A stretch of DNA of 64,000 nucleotides from Opitutia bacterium (GTDB taxonomy: Bacteria; Verrucomicrobiota; Verrucomicrobiia; Opitutales; Seribacteraceae): contig JABGWZ010000269.1 of NCBI GenBank assembly GCA_018675995.1, forward strand, positions 1 through 64,000. The letters are read 5' to 3'. This document shows, one piece after another, positions 1-8,954 of the stretch. A model generated the notes under the pieces. The model was not told the origin of the DNA. It searched no databases and saw only the letters and a program-made list of their open reading frames with translations. Made by a program: the position numbers and the translations under genes. The stretch's first letter is position 1, and every line of letters begins with the position of its first letter.

Positions 1-371
1 CTGAATCCCTCGTGATCCTCAATGACGTGATCGGCAGGCAACAACGCAAAGGCCGCATCCTCGCCTTCCTGCTCCACCAGCAACGCCGCCAAGCCCACCG
101 CCGCAGCCGTGTCCCTGCCCTCCGGTTCACCGATCACCTTTTCGGGCAGCAAGCCCGGACAACTTTGCAAAACCGCATCCCGTTGCGCGGTGTTGGTTAT
201 GACGTAAACTCTTTCCGGGGGAACAAGACCATCCAAACGTTCAATTGTCTGGGAGAGCATGGGAGAGTTCCCAACAATCGGAAGAAGATGCTTGGGTCGC
301 TTGAGACGGCTTTGCGGCCAAAAACGCTCCCCCTTTCCGCCAGCCATGATAACTACAAACCTGTTCTTCAT
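1..371 (-). CDS. manC: Mannose-1-phosphate guanylyltransferase (partial, runs off left edge)
   Basis: Reverse-strand translation from ATG at 371: MKNRFVVIMAGGKGERFWPQSRLKRPKHLLPIVG..., the nucleotidyltransferase GGxGxRxWPxSR...PKxxL signature. Not in the supplied ORF track because it is truncated. Confidence 0.88.
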   Translation of the reverse strand, partial: MKNRFVVIMAGGKGERFWPQSRLKRPKHLLPIVGNSPMLSQTIERLDGLVPPERVYVITNTAQRDAVLQSCPGLLPEKVIGEPEGRDTAAAVGLAALLVEQEGEDAAFALLPADHVIEDHEGF

Positions 372-491
372 CCCTTCAACCCATGCCACGAAGGTTATGA
401 ATAGCGAGTATAAAATCGGATTTTCATACCACACTTGCCATCCTAGAATGGATTGATTATGGTTAAGCTTTTATTTATATTTATATTAGGC

Positions 492-2276
492 ATGAAACGT
501 AGCCATCACTGCAATCAACTTCGCAAAGACAACGCCGGATCTCCAGCCACTTTAATTGGATGGGTAGATTCCTTACGCGACCACGGAGGCGTCTTCTTTT
601 TAGACTTACGCGACCGGGAAGGAAAAACTCAGGTCGTACTCGACCCCGAAAACCAAACTCTTTCCGAACTTTTCCCCAAGCTCAAACCCGAGAGTGTAAT
701 TGAGGTAAAGGGAGAAGTACGCAACCGCGATGAAGGCACTGAGAATAGCAACCTAGCAACTGGTGACATCGAAATCTTTGCCAGTTCAATCATTGTTCAT
801 AACCAGTCAAAAACCCCTCCCTTCCCCATGGACGACACCGCTGACAAGGTGGGTGAAGACCTGCGCCTTACCTACCGCTATCTCGACCTCCGCCGGGAAA
901 GTAACTTGAACACCCTAAAACTTCGCCACCGGGCATCCATGGCAATCCGGGAATATTTTGACAAGCAGGACTTTCTTGAAATTGAGACACCAATGCTCTT
1001 TAAAAGCACGCCTGAAGGTGCCCGTGAATTTCTCGTTCCAAGCCGTTTGAATGAAGGGAAATTTTACGCCCTGCCCCAGTCCCCACAGCAATATAAACAA
1101 ATGCTCATGGTGGCCGGAATCGAACGCTACTATCAACTCGCCCGTTGTTTTCGCGACGAAGATCTTCGGGCTGACCGTCAACCCGAGTTTACTCAGGTCG
1201 ACCTCGAAATGTCCTTCATCGACCGCGAGGATATGTATGCCCTGATTGAAGGACTGCTCTCCACCGTATGGAAAGAAACCCTTGGCGAGGAAATTACCAC
1301 TCCGTTCCTTCGCATGCCTTACAACGATGCAATGAATCGTTTCGGTTCGGACAAACCAGACATGCGCTTTGCTATGGAAATTCAGGACTTCTCCGAAGAC
1401 TTTCGCGAATCGGACTTCAAGGTATTTGCCGGCACCGTACAATCTGGTGGATGTGTAAAAGCTTTCAATGCCAAAGGTCTTGCAGATATTACTCAGGGCG
1501 AACTTAAACATTTGGAAGAAACGGCAAAGTCCCTTGGTGCTAAGGGTCTCGCTTTTATTAAATCTGAAGGAGGAGAATGGAAATCACCCATCCTCAAATT
1601 TTTATCCGATGCCGAACAGGAAACCCTCAGGAGCAAACTCGAAGTTGGAGATGGGGATATTGTATTCTTTGCCGCCGGCCCCTGGGAAAGTTCCTGTAAT
1701 ATCCTAGGTCGTATCCGCCTGGAAGCAGCCACACTTTTGGAAAAACGGGGTCAGGCACTTCGCAACCCGAAGGATTGGAAGTTTCTATGGGTGATTGATT
1801 TTCCACTGATGCACTTCGAAGAGGAGGAAGGTCGATATGTCGCCTCCCACCACCCTTTCACCGCACCGGTGGAGGAAGATTTGCCCTTACTCGAATCCGA
1901 GCCCAAAAAAGTACGAGGTCAACACTATGACATCGTACTCAATGGAGTGGAACTTGGTGGGGGAAGTATTCGTATCCATCAACCCGATGTGCAAAAGAAA
2001 ATCTTTGAGGATGTTCTCAACATCCCTGCGGATGTGGTAAAAAGCCGATTTGGATACATGCTGGAATCTTTTGAATATGGTGCCCCACCCCATGGTGGAA
2101 TTGCACTCGGTCTCGACCGTCTGGTTACCATCCTCGCAGGTAAGGAAAGTATTCGTGATGTGATCGCCTTTCCCAAAACCCAGAAGGGACAGGATCTGAT
2201 GACTGATAGCCCGGGAACCGCCACCGAACGCCAACTCCGCGACCTAAAAGTTAAGTCGATCGCAGAAGACGCTTAA
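492..2276 (+). CDS. aspS: Aspartyl-tRNA synthetase
   Basis: Class II aaRS motifs: QSPQQYKQMLMVAGIERYYQLARCFRDEDLRADRQPEFTQVDLEMSF and GIALGLDRLV. The ORF opens at 453 but the ATG at 492 (MKRSHHCNQLR) fits better. Confidence 0.96.
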   Translation: MKRSHHCNQLRKDNAGSPATLIGWVDSLRDHGGVFFLDLRDREGKTQVVLDPENQTLSELFPKLKPESVIEVKGEVRNRDEGTENSNLATGDIEIFASSIIVHNQSKTPPFPMDDTADKVGEDLRLTYRYLDLRRESNLNTLKLRHRASMAIREYFDKQDFLEIETPMLFKSTPEGAREFLVPSRLNEGKFYALPQSPQQYKQMLMVAGIERYYQLARCFRDEDLRADRQPEFTQVDLEMSFIDREDMYALIEGLLSTVWKETLGEEITTPFLRMPYNDAMNRFGSDKPDMRFAMEIQDFSEDFRESDFKVFAGTVQSGGCVKAFNAKGLADITQGELKHLEETAKSLGAKGLAFIKSEGGEWKSPILKFLSDAEQETLRSKLEVGDGDIVFFAAGPWESSCNILGRIRLEAATLLEKRGQALRNPKDWKFLWVIDFPLMHFEEEEGRYVASHHPFTAPVEEDLPLLESEPKKVRGQHYDIVLNGVELGGGSIRIHQPDVQKKIFEDVLNIPADVVKSRFGYMLESFEYGAPPHGGIALGLDRLVTILAGKESIRDVIAFPKTQKGQDLMTDSPGTATERQLRDLKVKSIAEDA

Positions 2277-2331
2277 AGCTTCACATTTGTTATAGCCCTC
2301 CGGCTGCCCAATTGTTTAATTTCATAAATTA

Positions 2332-4683
2332 ATGGGCACTCAATTTATTTCAGTTTTTTTCATCCTCTTTCTCTCAACGGGAGTATGTGTTCTATCCATA
2401 CTCGGTGATTCATCAAAAAGCGAAGAATCCATTAGCAGTCGGTATGTACGCTCCGACGAGATCGGTCCGAGATTTCAAAAGGCATACCAGCCATTGAAAT
2501 TAAATTATCAATGGAAGAATAATGGGATCATCTTAAAATCAGGAAAAGGAAAGACTGCCCAAGAGGAATTCATCGATGGCAAAACCGGTAAAACAAAAAA
2601 ATCTGCTCCTATAAATTCGGCCAAGAACGAAGATGATTCTTCATTTCTACCCCCTCAATCACGCTGGAGTCGCAGTCCCTCCAATTCCGATAATGTATCC
2701 ATCACCTTTGAAAATTCCTTTCCCCGTACGGTCCGTATTTACTGGGTAGATTTTGAAGGGGGTCTTAAAAACTATGGAACAATCCCACCCCGTGGCAATA
2801 TGATGATATCTACCTTTGCGGGCCACCAATGGGTACTCGATTTCTCCGCGAACGATCTGACCGGTATATTTACCACCTCCAATCATGACTGTATTGCCAA
2901 GATTGATTCCCGCTCCCGCCGGGTAGCAATGAAACAATCCACGCCCGTCCCCAAGCCTAAATCCACTCCTCCTTCAAAACTGATCATTCGCGAGCATAAT
3001 GTCTGGTTAATCAAAAAAGATAAAGAAGACATTCAACTTACCCACAAAGGTACGGAGGAAGATTTCTTCCTTAATGAATTTCGCTACTCGCCTAATAAAC
3101 GCCACGCACTTGGTTTTCAATCCACCCGGGTCATTCCCCGCAAGATCCCCCTTGTTCGGAGTTCTCCCAAAGATCAGGTTCAACCGAGCATTGAATACAT
3201 CAACTACCCCAAGCCTGGCGATCCCCGTCCTCAACGTCGCCCCATCCTCTTTGACCTGAAAAAAAAGACCGCCATTCAGGCCGATGAATCTTCATTTCTT
3301 GATTCCTGGTCTGTCCAATTTAAACACTGGGCAAAGAACAGTCGGTCCGTACATATTCTTTTTAATAAACGTGGACATCAAGAACTCGCCCTTCTTTCAA
3401 TCGATAGTTCAAGCGGAAAAGTAACCGACCTTGTACGGGAATCTCCTGATACCTTTGTGGATTATTCCCAAAAAACCATGCTTCACTGGCTCGACCAGTA
3501 CGGGCAGTTAATCTGGGCGAGCGAACGAAATGGATGGAATCATCTCTACCGGATCGATGCTACCACCGGGCAAGTAATCAATCCGATCACCAAAGGAAAT
3601 TGGCTCGTTCGCAAAATCGAACATGTGGATGAAAAAAATGAAATCATTTGGTTTTCCGCCATGGGAATCCACCCGGATCAGGATCCCTACCATCTTCATC
3701 TAGCCAAAGTAAACTTTGACGGATCCGGCCTCACCATTCTGACTGAGGGAGACGGAACCCACCACTGGGAGTTCAACCCTGAACGCACCCTATTCGTGGA
3801 CCGCTGGTCCAGGATTGATCATCCGGAAGTTGTCGAATTACGATCCGCCCGGGATGGTTCACTCATCAAAGAACTCGCACGGCAGAATATTTCGGCTCTG
3901 ATGGAGGAAGGATATTCCATGCCCATTCGCTTCTCCGCACCCGGACGGGATGGAAAAACCATGATTCACGGATTTCTCATCAAACCGACCGATTTTGATT
4001 CCCACCAAACTTATCCAGTGATCGAAAATATATATGCCGGTCCCCATGGCTTTCATGTCCCTAAAAAATTCGGACTCCAGATTTCCATGAGAAAACTGGC
4101 TGAACTCGGATTTATAATTGCCAAAATTGATGGAATGGGCACGAACTGGAGATCCAAAAAATTCCATGATCATTGCTGGCAAAATTTAGCTGATGCCGGC
4201 TTTCCCGATCGTATTGCCTGGCTCAAAGCGGCCGCTGAGAAATATTCCTGGCTCGATCTTTCCCGGGTCGGAATTTATGGAGGAAGTGCCGGTGGACAAA
4301 ATGCCCTATCCGCCCTTCTCCACCACGGAGAATTTTACAAAGCTGCGGTCAGCGACTGTGGATGCCATGATAACCGGATGGATAAAATTTGGTGGAACGA
4401 GGCATGGATGGGAAAAGTCGGTCCCCACTATGAAGAAAGCTCCAATGTATTCCATGCACATAAACTACAGGGTGATCTTATGCTTACCGTCGGAGAACTT
4501 GATAAAAATGTCGACCCGGCATCCACCCTTCAGGTGGTCGATGCCCTCGTCCGTGCAGGCAAGGATTTTGAATTCTATATGATTCCCGGGGCCGGGCATG
4601 GTATTGGGGAAGGGAAATATTTATTCCGCAAACGGATAGACTTTTTCGTCCGCTCTCTCCTCGGCATTGATTCCAAAAGGTAA
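2332..4683 (+). CDS. S9 (DPP-IV/prolyl oligopeptidase family) serine peptidase with N-terminal VHL-beta-like domain
   Basis: Nucleophile elbow GIYGGSAGGQNA, Asp region GELDKNVDP, His in PGAGHGIGEG. VHL-like stretch VSITFENSFPRTVRIYWVDFEGGLKNYGTIPPRGNMMISTFAGHQWVL. N-terminal signal-like segment. Confidence 0.88.
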   Translation: MGTQFISVFFILFLSTGVCVLSILGDSSKSEESISSRYVRSDEIGPRFQKAYQPLKLNYQWKNNGIILKSGKGKTAQEEFIDGKTGKTKKSAPINSAKNEDDSSFLPPQSRWSRSPSNSDNVSITFENSFPRTVRIYWVDFEGGLKNYGTIPPRGNMMISTFAGHQWVLDFSANDLTGIFTTSNHDCIAKIDSRSRRVAMKQSTPVPKPKSTPPSKLIIREHNVWLIKKDKEDIQLTHKGTEEDFFLNEFRYSPNKRHALGFQSTRVIPRKIPLVRSSPKDQVQPSIEYINYPKPGDPRPQRRPILFDLKKKTAIQADESSFLDSWSVQFKHWAKNSRSVHILFNKRGHQELALLSIDSSSGKVTDLVRESPDTFVDYSQKTMLHWLDQYGQLIWASERNGWNHLYRIDATTGQVINPITKGNWLVRKIEHVDEKNEIIWFSAMGIHPDQDPYHLHLAKVNFDGSGLTILTEGDGTHHWEFNPERTLFVDRWSRIDHPEVVELRSARDGSLIKELARQNISALMEEGYSMPIRFSAPGRDGKTMIHGFLIKPTDFDSHQTYPVIENIYAGPHGFHVPKKFGLQISMRKLAELGFIIAKIDGMGTNWRSKKFHDHCWQNLADAGFPDRIAWLKAAAEKYSWLDLSRVGIYGGSAGGQNALSALLHHGEFYKAAVSDCGCHDNRMDKIWWNEAWMGKVGPHYEESSNVFHAHKLQGDLMLTVGELDKNVDPASTLQVVDALVRAGKDFEFYMIPGAGHGIGEGKYLFRKRIDFFVRSLLGIDSKR

Positions 4684-4722
4684 GCTCTTTTATTTCTTGG
4701 TCTAATTAATCAAGCTAGTCCT

Positions 4723-4760
4723 TGCCATTGCAAGGAGTGAGCCAAGCGAGGGAATTGACA
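4723..4760. repeat. Possible degenerate copy of a short dispersed palindromic repeat
   Basis: TGCCATTGCAAGGAGTGAGCCAAGCGAGGGAATTGAC resembles the (CATTGCGAGGAGCGAAGCGACGNGGCAATC)-type dispersed repeats. Only one copy seen here. Confidence 0.25.
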
Positions 4761-5018
4761 ACTATTTCATCTCAAGCAAGGCTGTCTAACTGTGTCTTTG
4801 CTTAATCGGTCGCAGTTGATTACCACCGGCCTCTAGCCATGACTTAAACAAAACTCATCTATAAATAATTGTGAAACTTATTAAGCCTGCCAAGTTCACG
4901 AAATAGTTCACAACTTGATGAAAACCTGAATACCAAGGTTCGATATAGGTGAATATTTTTTACACTTCGATGAAAAAGATTCATGGAAAATTTGCACTTT
5001 TTTTATCGATTCAAAATC

Positions 5019-5035
5019 TTGGCATGGCTCATGCA
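5019..5035 (+). promoter_or_regulatory. Sigma54 (-24/-12) type promoter upstream of amt1
   Basis: TTGGCATGGCTCATGCA against consensus YTGGCACGNNNNTTGCW. GG and GC are separated by exactly 10 nt. Lies 64 nt upstream of the amt ATG. Confidence 0.72.
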
Positions 5036-5098
5036 TCCTGTAATTCGAATGATATATCTATTAAGTTTAAATAATTGAATATTAACAACTAACAAAAA

Positions 5099-6526
5099 AT
5101 GAATACTAAAAACGCATCACTAACCCGCATAGGTGCCGCACCTTGGAAGTTCTTACTTCTGGCAGCAGCTTTGCTTTTTTCTTACGCCCTACCCGTTCAC
5201 GCAGATGATCATGAGGAAGCAGACGCTTCGTCAGAAGCAGCCGTCGAAGAGGAGTCTGGTCCAGTTGACGACTACAACGAGTTACTCGAAGCTCAGGGGG
5301 AATATGCTCCGGCTTATGACTTCTTCACCACATCGATGCTATGGACTGTAATTGCTGCGGCATTAGTTTTCTTAATGCACCTCGGGTTTGCCACATTGGA
5401 GTCTGGGCTTTGCCAGCAGAAAAATGTGGTAAATGTTCTCTTTAAAAATGTATTTATTATTTCCATAGGTGTGGTTACTTATGCCTTTTTTGGATTTAAT
5501 ACACACTACCCAGGAGATTTCAATGGATGGTTTAGCTGGGGAGGTATGATTGGCGATTTAAACGCAGATGGTGGAAACACTTGGGGATACGGCGGACTAG
5601 GATTAGCCATGACCGGGTTTGGTGACTTTATCTTTCAAGCCATGTTTGCCGCAACGGGTGCAACTATCGTCTCTGGAGCAGTAGCTGAAAGAGTTAAACT
5701 CGGTTCCTTTATGATTTTCGCTGTTCTTTTTGTTGGTTTTGCTTATCCGGTTGCCGGTTCATGGCACTGGGGCGGAGGTTATCTTGCAAGCCTTGACATT
5801 CCTTTCAAAGATTTTGCAGGCTCAACCGTGGTTCATGCATTTGGTGGATTCGGAGCTTTGGCATGTGTAATGGTCCTTGGACCAAGAAAAGGAAAATATA
5901 CCGAAAATGGTATCAAACCAATTCCAGCTCACAGTTTTCCGCTTGCTGCAATTGGAGTATTCTTACTCATGTTTGGCTGGTACGGATTTAACGGTGGATC
6001 AGTGCTTTCCGCAGAACCAGGTGCATTAGGTCTTGTTTTCACAACCACCACATTAGGAGCCTGTGCAGGTGCACTCGGAGCAATCGCGGTCTCTTGGTTC
6101 ATGCTCAAGAAACCAGATCTTTCCATGGCATTAAATGGTTTATTAGCCGGACTGGTTGGAATAACCGCAAATGCAGATGTAATCTCCGTCGGAAATGCCC
6201 TGATTATCGGATTAATTGCAGGTGCAATTGTTGTGGTATCAATTATATTCTTAGACAAATCCAAGATTGATGATCCAGTGGGTGCTATTTCCGTTCATGG
6301 CGTTTGCGGAATTTGGGGCACCATCGCAGTTGCCATTTTTGGTGAGGGAGATTTCTCAATGGCTTCGCAAATTCAGGGTGCAGTACTTGTAAGTGCATTT
6401 GCATTTATCTTCTCTTATGTTGTATTCTCAATCCTCAAAGCAGTAATGGGAGTACGAGTCAGTGAAGAGGAAGAAGAAAGAGGTCTTGACATATCTGAGC
6501 ATGGTCAAGAAGCATACACAAACTAA
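5099..6526 (+). CDS. amt: Ammonium transporter (Amt family)
   Basis: Multi-TM protein with ATLESGLCQQKNVVNVLFKN, conserved His in STVVHAFGGFGAL and SVHGVCGIWGT; N-terminal signal peptide. Confidence 0.94.
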   Translation: MNTKNASLTRIGAAPWKFLLLAAALLFSYALPVHADDHEEADASSEAAVEEESGPVDDYNELLEAQGEYAPAYDFFTTSMLWTVIAAALVFLMHLGFATLESGLCQQKNVVNVLFKNVFIISIGVVTYAFFGFNTHYPGDFNGWFSWGGMIGDLNADGGNTWGYGGLGLAMTGFGDFIFQAMFAATGATIVSGAVAERVKLGSFMIFAVLFVGFAYPVAGSWHWGGGYLASLDIPFKDFAGSTVVHAFGGFGALACVMVLGPRKGKYTENGIKPIPAHSFPLAAIGVFLLMFGWYGFNGGSVLSAEPGALGLVFTTTTLGACAGALGAIAVSWFMLKKPDLSMALNGLLAGLVGITANADVISVGNALIIGLIAGAIVVVSIIFLDKSKIDDPVGAISVHGVCGIWGTIAVAIFGEGDFSMASQIQGAVLVSAFAFIFSYVVFSILKAVMGVRVSEEEEERGLDISEHGQEAYTN

Positions 6527-6561
6527 TCGTTGTTCTTACACCACAATACAATCAAATATAA

Positions 6562-6912
<351 letters not shown>

Positions 6913-6948
6913 ATAAGTTTCGGCTTTTGCCGATCAAATATTAAACAC

Positions 6949-6984
6949 AAAAGACCCGATTCCTAGGAATCGGGTCTTTTTTTT
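6949..6984 (+). terminator. Rho-independent terminator after glnK1
   Basis: Near-perfect hairpin aaaagacccgattcc/ggaatcgggtctttt followed by a T tract. Confidence 0.9.
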
Positions 6985-7073
6985 ATACAATTTGTTAAAG
7001 TAGGTATCCTAGAGTTCCTCAGCCCACCTAAAACATGTATGTTATTTATTCATTTTTATAATGAATTTTAATC

Positions 7074-7090
7074 ATGGCAAGATTCTTGCA
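7074..7090 (+). promoter_or_regulatory. Sigma54 (-24/-12) type promoter upstream of amt2
   Basis: ATGGCAAGATTCTTGCA; GG and GC separated by exactly 10 nt; about 100 nt upstream of the amt2 ATG. Confidence 0.7.
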
Positions 7091-7189
7091 ACGAAGATAA
7101 TAACATGTGCAAATTCTATTATAATATTTCGATTACTTTCTCATAATTTTTAATCGTGTCGCATGCCCACCTAACAATGACTCAATAAC

Positions 7190-8581
7190 ATGAATAAGAT
7201 ACCAAGCCTAAAACTCTGTTTCCCCATTATACTATTTTTAACCTTTATTTTTTCAGGGTTTGCCCAAGACTCGAACAAAACTGAAAAGGATACAATTAAT
7301 ATTGAGAATGTCGCTGACGACCAAACTGTGGCAATTGAAGAAGAGGCGGAAACAGCAACATTGGATACGGGTAACACAGCATGGATGATTACAGCGACTG
7401 CCTTGGTTTTGTTTATGACCCTTCCCGGACTGGCTCTATTTTATGGTGGATTGGTACAATCCAAAAATGTCCTTTCAGTACTCATGCAATGTTTTGCTAT
7501 TGCCTGCTTGGCATCTCTACTTTGGGTGGTCTGCGGCTACAGCCTGTCTTTAACTCCTGGGGAAAATGAATGGCTAGGAGGTACTTCTGCCTTTTTCTTA
7601 GAAACATTAAGTTTAAATAATTTGAACGGCGACTTTCCAGAATCAGTTTGGATAATTTTTCAAATGACTTTTGCGATTATAACTCCAGGTTTGATTGTGG
7701 GTGCATTTGTTGAAAGAATCAAATTTTCTGCAGTTCTTCTATTCAGTGGTCTTTGGTTATTGGTCGTATACTTTCCTGTCTGCTACTGGGTTTGGGGAGG
7801 CGGATGGCTTGCAGAAAAAGGTGTAATTGATTTTGCGGGTGGAATCGTGGTTCATGCTACAGCTGGAGCTTCTGCACTTACACTAGCTTGGATGCTAGGC
7901 CGCAGACAAGGTTTTCCTAAAACTTTGAAACCCCCACACAACCCAGGAATGGTTATGATTGGTGCATCCATGCTTTGGGTTGGTTGGTTTGGTTTTAATG
8001 CGGGTAGTGCCGCTGCAGCCAATGAAAGTGCAGGAATGGCGATGTTAGTGACCCATATTTCTGCTGCCACTGCAAGTTTGGTTTGGATGTTCATTGAATG
8101 GAAAAAAACCGGCAAGCCAGGCTTGGTCGGAATCGTAACCGGCACCATTGCCGGCCTCGCAACTATAACACCTGCTTCCGGCAGTGTGGGTCCGATGGGT
8201 GCCATTATAATCGGAGCTTCCGCCGGGATAATTTGCTACTATGCATGTGGGTTTATCAAAGAAAAACTCGGAATTGATGACTCATTGGATGTGGCTGCAG
8301 TTCACGGAGTGGGCGGTATCTTAGGCACACTCATGGTAGCCTATCTGGGTTGGAAGGGAGAATTAGGCGGTCTCGGAATCAACCTTGGTAGTTGGACAGA
8401 TCAGCTTGTGGTTCAAGCACAGGGATGTGTTGCTGCAATTGTGATATCAGTTGTCGCAACTTATTTAATTGTAAAAATCATATCCCCACTGTTGGGTGGA
8501 AGTATTCGAGTTTCTGAAGAAGATGAAACAAAGGGGCTTGACCAAGCGCTGCATGGCGAGAATGCTTATACTCTTAAATAA
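7190..8581 (+). CDS. amtB: Ammonium transporter (AmtB-like clade)
   Basis: NTAWMITATALVLFMTLPGLALFYGGLVQSKNVLSVLMQ, conserved His in GIVVHATAGASAL and AAVHGVGGILGT. Confidence 0.94.
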   Translation: MNKIPSLKLCFPIILFLTFIFSGFAQDSNKTEKDTINIENVADDQTVAIEEEAETATLDTGNTAWMITATALVLFMTLPGLALFYGGLVQSKNVLSVLMQCFAIACLASLLWVVCGYSLSLTPGENEWLGGTSAFFLETLSLNNLNGDFPESVWIIFQMTFAIITPGLIVGAFVERIKFSAVLLFSGLWLLVVYFPVCYWVWGGGWLAEKGVIDFAGGIVVHATAGASALTLAWMLGRRQGFPKTLKPPHNPGMVMIGASMLWVGWFGFNAGSAAAANESAGMAMLVTHISAATASLVWMFIEWKKTGKPGLVGIVTGTIAGLATITPASGSVGPMGAIIIGASAGIICYYACGFIKEKLGIDDSLDVAAVHGVGGILGTLMVAYLGWKGELGGLGINLGSWTDQLVVQAQGCVAAIVISVVATYLIVKIISPLLGGSIRVSEEDETKGLDQALHGENAYTLK

Positions 8582-8601
8582 ACTATTTTTTAAATACTTA
8601 A

Positions 8602-8946
<345 letters not shown>

Positions 8947-8954
8947 GACCTTCT

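Noticed and set aside
12-456. Plus-strand ORFs at the left edge (130 aa and 65 aa)
   Set aside because: The reverse strand encodes a clear ManC N-terminus; these are shadows.
915-1511. 198-aa minus-strand ORF inside aspS
   Set aside because: Antisense to conserved class II aaRS motifs; translation shows no recognisable family. Shadow ORF.
4684-5018. Possible tRNA or structured RNA in the gap before amt1
   Set aside because: Read for a cloverleaf and TTCGANNC-type T loop in a consistent position; none could be assembled.
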